Source of the DNA: Streptomyces caatingaensis
GTDB lineage: Bacteria > Actinomycetota > Actinomycetes > Streptomycetales > Streptomycetaceae
Length of the DNA: 64,000 nt
Assembly (NCBI RefSeq): GCF_001187435.1
Contig: NZ_LFXA01000001.1
Span: forward strand, 1-64,000
Direction: 5' to 3'
Position numbers and translations under genes: made by a program. Below the pieces are notes generated by a model that saw only the letters and a list, made by a program, of their open reading frames with translations, was not told the DNA's origin and did no database searches. Shown here one piece after another: positions 1 to 13,052 of the stretch; position 1 is the first letter of the stretch, and each line of letters opens with the position of its first letter.

Positions 1-1272
<1,272 letters not shown>

Positions 1273-1850
1273 ATGCTTACCGGACTCATACCGGTTCAAC
1301 ACTCGCGTTGAGCGGAACAGCCAGGCGGAATAAGCCCGGCCGTTCACAGCGTCCTCGCTGTGTTTTTCAAAGGAACCTCATCCCAACCGGTCAAACCGGC
1401 CGGAACGGGGTTGTTTTATAGTCTGGCGTTGACTTTTGGCACGCTGTTGAGTTCTCAAGGAACGGACGCTTCCTTCGCTCCTGTTTCACCAGGCGCTCCG
1501 GGCGCTTCCCTTCGTTGTTTCCAACCTTACCAGATCCGATTTCTAGTTTCCGGCCCCCTGCTGGATCGGGGTTTGCCTTCTCGCTTTCGCTGTCCGGCGA
1601 TTTCGACTTTATCAGATTCGAGGCGAGCCGATTCGCACCGGCTTTTCGCTTCCGATAAGGAGTCAAGGTGCTTCATGTGGAGCGACCGAGCGGTCACTGC
1701 GCGAAGCGTTGTAGATGCTAACCGTTGAGAGCGATCTAGTCCAACCGCCTCAACCGTTTGAATCTACCTCCCTCGGGGGCCGTGTCAACGGTCCTCTTGG
1801 GGCAGATGAAACCTTACCAGGCTCCGACATCCCCCGCACACGCCCCCTCA
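1273..1850 (-). promoter_or_regulatory. rrn promoter and leader region
   Basis: This 575-base stretch upstream of 16S holds no gene. On the minus strand a sigma70-type promoter is visible: TTGACA (complement 1783-1788), a 16-base spacer and TAGATT (complement 1761-1766). Streptomyces rRNA operons usually have several tandem promoters and other weaker matches lie downstream. Nearer the gene, the leader contains the block CTTGAGAACTCAACAGCGTG (complement about 1440-1459), which I recall as conserved in actinobacterial rRNA leaders and spacers, where it is thought to act in antitermination or processing. A short hairpin (complement about 1345-1362) lies just before the 16S start. Confidence 0.75.
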
Positions 1851-2459
1851 GTCGAAGACCGTCGGCGGGCTCTCGAGGTCCTCGAGCTCGACGCCCGGGG
1901 CCGAGAGGACGACGTCGCCGGCGAGGTGGACGGTGTGCCGCTCCCCCGTGTCCAGGGCGCTGACCTGGTACTCGTCCACTTCGATGACCCCGTTGTCAGT
2001 GGGGTGTGGTGTCCTTCCGACCAAGGACCACGACTGGTCGACGGTGAGGGGGCGAGGACGGGGCGGTGAAGGCCACCAGGCGGATGCGGGTCGAGGGGCC
2101 ACCGGGGGTCAGGCGCAGCAGACGGGCGAGGGCCACGTAGAAGGCGGGGGAAGCGCCGGTGAAACCGTGCGCGCGGACGTTGCCCTCAGTGGCGTGTTCG
2201 CCCGACGGGTCCGTGCGGACCCAGGTCACGCCGTCCAGCAGGGCCGCCCGCACCTGCCAGTCGGCGGACCGGAGCTGGAGACGGACGGGGCGGCCCAGGG
2301 CGTCGATCGAGAGATCGGCGGAGCCGGCGGGCTCGCCGGACGGAGTGGTGGTCGTGGAGACGTAGCGCCAGCCGGAGGGGCCGGCGGCGCACTGGAAGTG
2401 CTCGTCACCGAGGGGGTGTGGTCGTGCGGATCGTGGAGCGAGTAGCGGCCGCGGGGCAT
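1848..2459 (-). pseudogene. Conserved Streptomyces hypothetical protein, frameshifted
   Basis: Conceptual translation gives a protein of about 204 residues starting MPRGRYSLHD and ending ELEDLESPPTVFD, a pattern I recognise as a conserved Streptomyces protein of unknown function next to ahcY. The reading frame is broken twice. The start and first 16 codons are in one frame, then a G run (2412-2416, C on the coding strand) lacks one base. The middle block is in a second frame and the last 70 or so codons in a third, with two bases missing around 2048-2064, again in G runs. A ribosome site (AAGGA) precedes the ATG at 2459. Because every break sits in a homopolymer, a sequencing error is at least as likely as true decay. 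Function unknown. Confidence 0.7.
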
Positions 2460-2481
2460 GGTGGGTTCCTTGACGCGAACG

Positions 2482-2516
2482 GGCCAGGCCCCCGCCGCGA
2501 GGGCGGGGGCCTGGCC
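2482..2516 (-). terminator. Hairpin terminator after ahcY
   Basis: A perfect 15-base-pair inverted repeat (2482-2496 and 2502-2516) with a 5-base loop lies 64 bases past the ahcY stop and just upstream of the frameshifted gene. It is GC-only with no U-tract, which is normal for Streptomyces terminators. Confidence 0.7.
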
Positions 2517-2579
2517 GGCCGGTGGCTTCACCGGCTGCTGACGTTGCTCGTGCCGGTCCTGCCGGCACGGATGCGATCG

Positions 2580-6410
<3,831 letters not shown>

Positions 6411-6435
6411 CGGGGGGTCTGCAGGACGGGCCGGA

Positions 6436-7407
6436 TCAGCCCGCGGCCCCCGGGCCGCCCGGCGTGGCCGCCGGGTCGGGGCCCGCCGCGGCGGCTGCCG
6501 CGTCGTAGATGTCGGGCTCCAGGTAGATGACGCGGGCGATGGGGACGGCGTCGCGGATGCGGGCTTCGGCCGCGTCGATGGCGCGGGCCACCTGCGCCGC
6601 CGTGTCGTCGTGCCGCACCGCGACCTTCGCCGCGACCAGCAGCTCCTCCGGCCCGAGGTGCAGCGTGCGCATGTGGATGACGCCGGTCACGGTCTCGCCG
6701 TCGACGGCCGCGGCCCGGATGCGGGCGACCTGTTCGGGCCCGGCCGCCTCGCCCAGGAGCAGGGACTTCGTCTCGGCGGCCAGGACCAGCGCGATCAGGA
6801 CCAGCAGCGCGCCGATGCACAGCGTGCCGATGCCGTCCCACACGCCGTTCCCCGTCGCGATGGTGAGTGTGACGCCGAGCAGCGCGAGCACGAGGCCGAC
6901 CAGCGCGCCGAAGTCCTCCAGCAGGACCACGGGGAGTTCGGGCGCCTTGGCCGTGCGGATGAACTGGCCCCAGGACTGCCGGCCCCGCAGTTCGTTCGAC
7001 TCCTTGACCGCCGTCCGGAAGGAGAAGCCCTCCGCGACGACGGCGAAGACGAGCACGCCGACGGGCCAGTACCAGTTGTCCAGCGCGTGCGGTTCGCGGA
7101 TCTTCTCGTAGCCCTCGTAGAGCGCGAAGACGCCGCCGATGGTGAACAGGACGATGGAGACCAGGAAGCCGTAGACGTAGCGCTCGCGCCCGTAGCCGAA
7201 GGGGTGTTCCTCGCTGGCCGCCCGGCGGGCCTTCTTCCCGCCGAGCAGCAGCAGCGCCTGGTTGCCGGAGTCGGCGACCGAGTGCACGCCCTCGGCGAGC
7301 ATCGAGGACGACCCGCTGAACACGAAGGCGACGAACTTCGCCGCCGCGATGGCCAGATTGGCCCCCAGCGCGGCGACGATGGCCTTGGTCCCGCCTTGAG
7401 CACTCAT
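6436..7407 (-). CDS. Cation diffusion facilitator transporter
   Basis: A 323-residue membrane protein of the cation diffusion facilitator family, which exports divalent metals such as Zn2+, Co2+ or Fe2+ by proton exchange. Six hydrophobic segments fall between residues 8 and 225. TM2 carries AEGVHSVADSGNQ, which supplies the metal-site His/Asp pair, and the loop HPFGYGRERYVYGF is typical of the family. TM5 carries LLEDFGALVG. The C-terminal 95 residues form the cytoplasmic dimerisation domain (VTGVIHMRTLHLGPEELLVA), followed by an Ala/Pro/Gly-rich tail. It is first after the convergent PTS gene and runs in the same direction as the mannose genes. Metal specificity cannot be read from the sequence. 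Confidence 0.92.
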   Translation of the reverse strand: MSAQGGTKAIVAALGANLAIAAAKFVAFVFSGSSSMLAEGVHSVADSGNQALLLLGGKKARRAASEEHPFGYGRERYVYGFLVSIVLFTIGGVFALYEGYEKIREPHALDNWYWPVGVLVFAVVAEGFSFRTAVKESNELRGRQSWGQFIRTAKAPELPVVLLEDFGALVGLVLALLGVTLTIATGNGVWDGIGTLCIGALLVLIALVLAAETKSLLLGEAAGPEQVARIRAAAVDGETVTGVIHMRTLHLGPEELLVAAKVAVRHDDTAAQVARAIDAAEARIRDAVPIARVIYLEPDIYDAAAAAAGPDPAATPGGPGAAG

Positions 7408-7491
7408 ACGCAGTCGTTGTCCTTTGCTGTTCCTTTGCCGCTTCGGCGGGCCATTGTCGCAGCAGGCGCGGCTGGGACGGGCGCGCCGCGG

Positions 7492-8691
7492 TCAGACGGC
7501 CACGGTGGCGCGGAAGACGGTGCACGCGCCGTCGAGCACGGCGTGCTCCCCGGCCCGGACGAAGACCGACTCCCCGGGGGCGAGCGGCAGTTCGGAGCCG
7601 TCGTCGCCCCGGAGGAGGGCGGTGCCCGCGGTGCACAGCAGGATCTGGGGGGCGCGCGCGTCCAGCGGTCGCGCCGGCGCGCCGACGGGCCGCACATACC
7701 GGGAGAGGCGGAACTCGCGCACGGGCGCCGCGTACACCTCCTCCCCGTCCGCCCCGGCCTCGGGCCGCAGCACACCGGGGACGCTCGGCTCGAAGCGGAC
7801 GACGCGCAGCAGTTCGGGGACGTCGATGTGCTTGGGCGTGAGGCCGCAGCGCAGCACGTTGTCGGAGTTGGCCATGATCTCGACGCCGAGGCCGTCGAGG
7901 TAGGCGTGCGGCACCCCGGCGCCCAGGTAGAGCGCCTCACCGGGCTGGAGCCGCACGTGGTTGAGGAGCATGGCGGCGACGACGCCCGGGTCGCCGGGGT
8001 AGTGCCGGGCGACGAAGGCGTAGGCGGCGTAGTCGTCCCGGTGCGGCCCCTCGCGCCCGGCGAGCCGCTCGGCGGCGGCCCCCGCGGCGACGGCGGTCTC
8101 GGCCATGGCCGCGCGGTCGGCGGTGAGGACGGCGGTGAGGACCTCGCGTAGCGCGTCCGTCCCGGGGTGGGCGCGCAGCAGGTCGACGTAGGGCTTGAGC
8201 GGGTCGACGTCGAGGGCCGCGAGCAGGTCGGCCGTCGCCGCCGGGTCGCGGAAGCCGCACAGGCCGTCGAAGGGGGTGAGGGCGCAGAGGAGTTCGGGCT
8301 TGTGGTTGGTGTCCTTGTAGTTGCGGTGCGGGGCGTCGAGCGGGATACCGAGGGCCTCCTCGGCGGCGAACCCGGCGACGGCCCCGGCCCGGTCGGGGTG
8401 CACCTGGAGCGAGAGCGGGGCGGCCGCGGCGAGCAGCTTGAGCAGGAACGGCAGGACGGGGCCGAACTCCCGGACGGCCGCGGCGCCGAGCTCGCCGTGC
8501 GGGTCGGCGGCGATGACGTCGGAGAGGGGGCGGGGGCCGTCCCCCCGGTCGACGCGGGACGGGGCGCCGGGGTGGGCGCCCAGCCACAGCTCGGCCTGCG
8601 GCTCACCGGTCACCGGCGTGCCGAGGAGCTCGGGGATCGCGGTGGTGGAGCCCCAGGCGTAGGGGCGCACGGCGTTGGCGAGGCGGTCCAT
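7492..8691 (-). CDS. manA: Mannose-6-phosphate isomerase, class I
   Basis: A 399-residue zinc enzyme interconverting fructose 6-phosphate and mannose 6-phosphate, the entry point for GDP-mannose. Type I phosphomannose isomerase signatures are present: NAVRPYAWGS near the N-terminus, LSLQVHPD and NYKDTNHKPE (zinc ligands), and LGAGVPHAYLDG with ANSDNVLRCGLTPK in the cupin core. The start is set at 8691, where the conserved MDRLANAVRPYAWG begins; the longer open frame upstream has no family similarity and overlaps the SIS gene. It lies 46 bases after the SIS-domain gene in the same direction and belongs with manB downstream of the Trm112-like gene. Confidence 0.95.
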   Translation of the reverse strand: MDRLANAVRPYAWGSTTAIPELLGTPVTGEPQAELWLGAHPGAPSRVDRGDGPRPLSDVIAADPHGELGAAAVREFGPVLPFLLKLLAAAAPLSLQVHPDRAGAVAGFAAEEALGIPLDAPHRNYKDTNHKPELLCALTPFDGLCGFRDPAATADLLAALDVDPLKPYVDLLRAHPGTDALREVLTAVLTADRAAMAETAVAAGAAAERLAGREGPHRDDYAAYAFVARHYPGDPGVVAAMLLNHVRLQPGEALYLGAGVPHAYLDGLGVEIMANSDNVLRCGLTPKHIDVPELLRVVRFEPSVPGVLRPEAGADGEEVYAAPVREFRLSRYVRPVGAPARPLDARAPQILLCTAGTALLRGDDGSELPLAPGESVFVRAGEHAVLDGACTVFRATVAV

Positions 8692-8737
8692 GAGGCGGTT
8701 CCTGACGTGGTCGTACGGGTCGGGCCGCGCGCGCCCG

Positions 8738-9895
8738 CTAGGGGGTGTTGGCGAGGGCCAGGTAGACGGCGGCGAAGTCGGTGACGGCCAGCAGCTCGGC
8801 GGCGGTCTCCAGCGCTGTGCCGTCCTCGGCCCCCTCCAGTTCGCTGACGGGTGCGCCGCGGTGGAGGGCGAGTTCACGGGCGCCGGGGGCCGGTGAGGTG
8901 ACGTCGGGGGCGCGTTCGCGGAGGAGGACGACGCGGGCGTGGAGCGCTTCGGGGTCCTCGACCCGGTCGCGGAAGAAGTCCTCCGGGTCGGCCCCGGCGG
9001 CGAACGCCCCGGAGAGCAGGGTGCCGTGGGCGGTGAGCGCCTCGGGCAGCTCGGCGGCGAGCGCGGGGCGGCCGGCGAGCGCGGCCAGGACGGTGGCGAA
9101 GCGCCGGCCGGCCGCGGCGGCGAGGTCGCCCTCGGTCCAGATGAGCGGGAGGGTGCCGGCGAGCTCGGCGGCCAGGGTCTTGGCCGGGTTGCCGTAGGTG
9201 GCGATGGCCGGGCCGCAGCGCTCGGCGATCTCGTCGAGCCGGTCGGCGAGGCCCTCCAGGGCGCCGGCCGGGGCGTCGAAGAGGCCGATGCGGTCGGCGA
9301 GCGCGAGGAGCGGGGTGAGCAGCGACCAGAGGGTGCCGGGGCCGGCCGGCAGGACGTTCTCCCCGTTCTCCGGGGCGGGGCCGGCCGTCGCGGCCTCGTA
9401 CGGGGTGCTGGTCAGCGGGATGGCCAGGCCGCGGGCTTGGGCGGTGGCGTCGGCCAGCGGCGAGCCGGCCGGGGTGACGCAGACGACCGTGCAGCCGCGG
9501 CGGTAGGCGGCCTCCAGCAGCAGGGCGAGGCCGGGTTCGGTGCCGTCGGGGGTGACGACGAGGAGCAGGTCGAGGGGGCCGGTCCAGCCGGGGAGCGTCC
9601 AGCGCAGGGCGCCGGGGGCGGGGGCGACGCCGGCCGGGCGGACGGTCGTCACCGGGCAGCTCCCGCCGCACAGGGCGGCCAGCAGCTCGGCGGTGGAGCC
9701 GGCGGCCGGGCCGGGGCCGGCGACGAGGACGGCGCGCGGGCGGCCGTCGGGCCGCAGGGCGCCGACGCCCGCCTCGTCGGCGTTGCGGGCGGCCGTGCGC
9801 ACCCGGGCGCCGGACTCGGCCGCTCCGCGCAGGAGGCCGCGGACGTCCGCGCGGGACAGGGCGTCGGGGTCGTCCAGCAGTGACTCGTCGAACAC
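8738..9895 (-). CDS. SIS-domain protein (phosphoglucose/phosphomannose isomerase-like)
   Basis: A 385-residue protein of the bifunctional phosphoglucose/phosphomannose isomerase type found in actinobacteria. It has two SIS sugar-phosphate-binding folds: the first around residues 50-170 (AVLVAGPGPAAGSTAELLAAL) and the second around 225-380 (GNPAKTLAAELAGTLPLIW). Its place between manA and manB suggests a link to hexose-6-phosphate metabolism. The sequence is rather divergent and Ala-rich, and active-site residues cannot be assigned with certainty, so it may be a sugar-phosphate sensor rather than an isomerase. Confidence 0.8.
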   Translation of the reverse strand: MFDESLLDDPDALSRADVRGLLRGAAESGARVRTAARNADEAGVGALRPDGRPRAVLVAGPGPAAGSTAELLAALCGGSCPVTTVRPAGVAPAPGALRWTLPGWTGPLDLLLVVTPDGTEPGLALLLEAAYRRGCTVVCVTPAGSPLADATAQARGLAIPLTSTPYEAATAGPAPENGENVLPAGPGTLWSLLTPLLALADRIGLFDAPAGALEGLADRLDEIAERCGPAIATYGNPAKTLAAELAGTLPLIWTEGDLAAAAGRRFATVLAALAGRPALAAELPEALTAHGTLLSGAFAAGADPEDFFRDRVEDPEALHARVVLLRERAPDVTSPAPGARELALHRGAPVSELEGAEDGTALETAAELLAVTDFAAVYLALANTP

Positions 9896-9936
9896 CGTTG
9901 ATCAGTCTCCGATCGCCGTCGGGCGGGCGCGGTGGG

Positions 9937-10140
9937 TCAGGCGGGGCGCCGGGCCTCGTCCACCAGCAGGACGGGGATGCCGTCGCGGACGGGGTAGGCC
10001 AGGCCGCAGCCGTCGCCCGTGCACAGCAGCTCGGCGGTCCCGCCGGAGGCGCCGCCCGCCTCGGTGGCCGCTGCCTCGCGGAGCGGGGCGTGGCAGGCCG
10101 GGCAGGCGAGGATCTCCAGGAGGCCGGCTTCGAGCGGCAT
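9937..10140 (-). CDS. Trm112-family zinc-ribbon protein
   Basis: A 67-residue protein of the Trm112/YcaR family. It starts with LLEILACPACHAPL, has a second cysteine pair in LLCTGDGCGLAYPV and ends with DGIPVLLVDEA. In eukaryotes and archaea Trm112 activates several methyltransferases; in bacteria its role is poorly defined. Start ATG at 10140 has GAAGGGA before it. It sits 41 bases upstream of the SIS gene and 101 bases downstream of manB, apparently in one operon. No residue looks missing. Confidence 0.9.
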   Translation of the reverse strand: MPLEAGLLEILACPACHAPLREAAATEAGGASGGTAELLCTGDGCGLAYPVRDGIPVLLVDEARRPA

Positions 10141-10241
10141 GGGGGGTCCCTTCGGGAGGTGTACGGCTTCGTGCGTGGTGCGGTCAGCGTACCGCCGGGC
10201 CGTGGGGCCACGCGCCGCGTGGCCCCAGGGGGGTGACGGGG

Positions 10242-11600
10242 TCAGGCGCGGACGACGGCCAGGACCTCGTCGCGGACGCGGGCGACGGTGGCGGCGTCGC
10301 GGGCCTCGACGTTCAGCCGCAGGAGGGGCTCGGTGTTGGAGGCGCGGAGGTTGAACCACCAGTCGGGGGTGGTGACGGTGAGGCCGTCGAGTTCGTCGAC
10401 GGTGACGTTCTCCCCGCCGGCATAGGCGGCCTTGACGGCGGCCATCCGGCCGGGCTGGTCGGCGACGGTGCTGTTGATCTCGCCGGAGGCGGCGTAGCGG
10501 TCGTAGGCGCGGACGAGCTCGGAGAGCGGGCCGGCCTGCTCGCCGAGGGCGGCGAGGACGTGGAGCGCGGCGAGCATGCCGGTGTCGGCGTTCCAGAAGT
10601 CGCGGAAGTAGTAGTGGGCGGAGTGCTCGCCGCCGAAGATGGCGCCGGTGCGGGCCATCTCCTGCTTGATGAAGGAGTGCCCGACGCGGGTGCGGACGGG
10701 CTCGCCGCCGTGCTCGCGGACGACCTCGGGCACCGAGTGGGAGGTGATGAGGTTGTGGATGACGGTACCGCCGGGGTGCTTGGCGAGCTCGCGGGCGGCG
10801 ACGAGGGCGGTGATGGCGGACGGGGAGACGGGCTCGCCGCGCTCGTCGATGACGAAGCAGCGGTCGGCGTCGCCGTCGAAGGCCAGGCCGATGTCGGCGC
10901 CGGTCTCGCGGACCTTGGCCTGGAGGTCGACCAGGTTCTTGGGGTCGAGCGGGTTGGCCTCGTGGTTGGGGAAGGTGCCGTCGAGCTCGAAGTAGAGCGC
11001 GACCACGTCGATCGGCAGGCCGTCCAGGACGGTGGGGACGGTGTGGCCGCCCATGCCGTTGCCCGCGTCGACGACGGCCTTCAGCCGGCGGATGCCGGTG
11101 AGGTCGACCAGGGAGCGCAGGTGGGCGGCGTAGTCGGCGAGGGTGTCGCGCCGCTCGAGCGTGCCGGGCCGGGCGACGGCCGCGGGGGCCCCGCTCTCCG
11201 TCCAGCCCTCGACGAGCGCGCGGATCTCGGCGAGGCCGGTGTCCTGGCCGACGGGCGCGGCCCCGGCGCGGCACATCTTGATGCCGTTGTACTGGGCGGG
11301 GTTGTGGCTGGCGGTGAACATGGCGCCGGGCAGGCCCAGGTGCCCGCTGGCGAAGTACAGCTGGTCGGTGGAGCAGAGGCCGATCTCGGTGACGTCGGCG
11401 CCGCGATCGGCGGCGCCCTCGGCGAAGGCGCGCGAGAGGCCGGGCGAGGACGGCCGCATGTCGTGGCCGACCACCACGGCGCCGGCGCCCGTCACCTCGA
11501 CGAAGGCCGCGCCGAAGAGCCGGGCGAGCCGCTCGTCCCACTGGTCGGGGACCACACCACGCACGTCGTAGGCCTTCACGAGCTGCGACAGATCGGCCAC
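10242..11600 (-). CDS. manB: Phosphomannomutase/phosphoglucomutase
   Basis: A 452-residue alpha-D-phosphohexomutase that converts mannose 6-phosphate to mannose 1-phosphate, the substrate of the guanylyltransferase at 23708. Family features in order: AYDVRGVVPDQ at the N-terminus, the phosphoserine loop MFTASHNP (Ser98), the magnesium loop FDGDADR (about 242-248), the sugar-binding GGEHSAHYYFRDF and the C-terminal phosphate-binding RASNTEPLLR. All catalytic parts are intact. It leads the run manB, Trm112-like, SIS, manA, CDF. GDP-mannose made this way feeds protein O-mannosylation and envelope glycans. Confidence 0.96.
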   Translation of the reverse strand: MADLSQLVKAYDVRGVVPDQWDERLARLFGAAFVEVTGAGAVVVGHDMRPSSPGLSRAFAEGAADRGADVTEIGLCSTDQLYFASGHLGLPGAMFTASHNPAQYNGIKMCRAGAAPVGQDTGLAEIRALVEGWTESGAPAAVARPGTLERRDTLADYAAHLRSLVDLTGIRRLKAVVDAGNGMGGHTVPTVLDGLPIDVVALYFELDGTFPNHEANPLDPKNLVDLQAKVRETGADIGLAFDGDADRCFVIDERGEPVSPSAITALVAARELAKHPGGTVIHNLITSHSVPEVVREHGGEPVRTRVGHSFIKQEMARTGAIFGGEHSAHYYFRDFWNADTGMLAALHVLAALGEQAGPLSELVRAYDRYAASGEINSTVADQPGRMAAVKAAYAGGENVTVDELDGLTVTTPDWWFNLRASNTEPLLRLNVEARDAATVARVRDEVLAVVRA

Positions 11601-11825
11601 GTCAACCCCTCCTGGAGTCCTGGAACAGGGACCCCAACCTACCTGGCGGGACCGACAATCCGGACGCCGGACGGCCGACCCGGTGCCGAACCGGTGGTGG
11701 ACGGCGCGCGAACGGCGGTGGACGGAACGTCACATCGGGGACGTTTCCGCCGTACGCGGCATCAGGAACCACCGTACGCGGGTCAGGAGCCACCGTACGC
11801 GGAGTCAGAACCGGCGAACGCGGCG

Positions 11826-12272
11826 TCAGGAGTCCGGCGAGCGCAGCACCCTGAGGTGGCCCCGGCGGGCGACCTCCATGGGGTTGACCTCCCGGGTGCT
11901 CGGCCCGACGGGGCCGACGGCCGGCCCGGCGCCCGGGCCCGCGGCGCGCTCCTGCGGACGGGCCGCCTCGCGCACGGCGTTGGCCAGGGCTTCGAGGTCG
12001 TCACTGCTGGGGCGGGCGGGGCCGGTGTCCACGGCGAGGCGGACGACGTCCCAGCCGCGGGGGGCGGTCAGGCGCTCCGAGTGCTCGGCGCACAGGTCGT
12101 AGCAGTGGGGCTCGGCGTAGGTGGCGAGCGGGCCGAGGACCGCGGTCGAATCGGCGTAGACGTACGTCAGCGTCGCCACGGCCGGGCGGCCGCACGCGGT
12201 GCGCGAACAGCGACGTACAGGGCTCACGACGTTGGACGGTACCGCACTCTTGAGCGGGCCGCGACGACTCAC
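11826..12272 (-). CDS. DUF3499 zinc-binding-type protein
   Basis: A 148-residue actinobacterial protein of the DUF3499 family, function unknown. The conserved core is VRRCSRTACGRPAVATLTYVY followed by YAEPHCYDLCAEHSERL. Four cysteines (22, 27, 57, 61) and a histidine suggest a bound metal. A Pro/Ala-rich linker and a basic tail (ARRGHLRVLR) follow. The GTG at 12272 is chosen because GGAGGGG lies 11 bases before it; an ATG at 12317 and a GTG at 12227 are alternatives. It is divergent from the metallopeptidase-like gene, an arrangement I recall as common in the genus. Confidence 0.85.
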   Translation of the reverse strand: MSRRGPLKSAVPSNVVSPVRRCSRTACGRPAVATLTYVYADSTAVLGPLATYAEPHCYDLCAEHSERLTAPRGWDVVRLAVDTGPARPSSDDLEALANAVREAARPQERAAGPGAGPAVGPVGPSTREVNPMEVARRGHLRVLRSPDS

Positions 12273-12545
12273 TCCTGGCTCACCCCTCCGTGTCGTGCCG
12301 GAGCGTCCCGTGGACACCGGCCCCGAACCGCCTGGCTGACCTGCGCGGGGAGCGATCGGGACGGGAAGGGCGCCGCTGGGACTCAGTCATCACCTGGCCA
12401 CCATAGTGTCATTCGGCATGGGAGCACCGGTCTCGCGGGGGGCTTTATCCGATCGCAAGCAAGCGCGTAACGCTCATCGGGCGACATCCGATGAGATGCG
12501 CGGCTACGGCGCGTGCACGGCCGGGCGGCGGATACCCTCGGGGTG

Positions 12546-13031
12546 ATGGACAGCCCCGTACCGCCACCGGCCGCCGCCGGCGGCGAACCCAGCCCCGCGG
12601 GTCCGCGCCCGCGCCATCGCGACCGGCACGGCCGCGGCATGCGCGGCCCGATCGCCCCGCCGCAGGTGCCGCTGTCGGTGAGTCGCGCGGAGGCGTTCGT
12701 CGACCTGGTCCACGACTCGGCGGAGCGGCTGGAGCGCCGCTGGCCGCAGCTGGCGTCGGTCGATTTCGCGGTGCGCGAGGTGCCCGTCCCGGGCGAGGAC
12801 GGCGAGCCGCCCGGGGAGTTCCTCGACGGCGAGTCGGTGCCGCTCGGGCGGTACGTCCCGGCCCACGGCGACCGGCCCGACCGGATCGTCGTCTACCGCC
12901 GCCCCGTGGAGATCCGCACCAAGAGCCGCGACGAGCGGGCCCTGCTGGTGCACGAGGTCGTCGTCGAGCAGGTCGCCGAACTGCTGGGCCTGGCCCCCGA
13001 GTCCGTCGATCCGCGCTACGGCCAGGACTGA
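12546..13031 (+). CDS. Metallopeptidase-family protein (zincin-like, incomplete motif)
   Basis: A 161-residue protein resembling the small minimal-MMP-like metallopeptidase family (COG3824). The first 45 residues are Pro/Ala/Arg-rich and likely disordered. The folded part starts at VSRAEAFVDLVHDSAERL and ends with the helix LLVHEVVVEQVAELLGL. In the family this helix usually reads HExxH; here the first His and Glu are present but the second His position holds a different residue, so zinc binding may be lost or altered. The gene ends 22 bases before the convergent DUF5719 gene. Confidence 0.7.
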   Translation: MDSPVPPPAAAGGEPSPAGPRPRHRDRHGRGMRGPIAPPQVPLSVSRAEAFVDLVHDSAERLERRWPQLASVDFAVREVPVPGEDGEPPGEFLDGESVPLGRYVPAHGDRPDRIVVYRRPVEIRTKSRDERALLVHEVVVEQVAELLGLAPESVDPRYGQD

Positions 13032-13052
13032 GCCGGCGGCCCGGCGGCGGGG

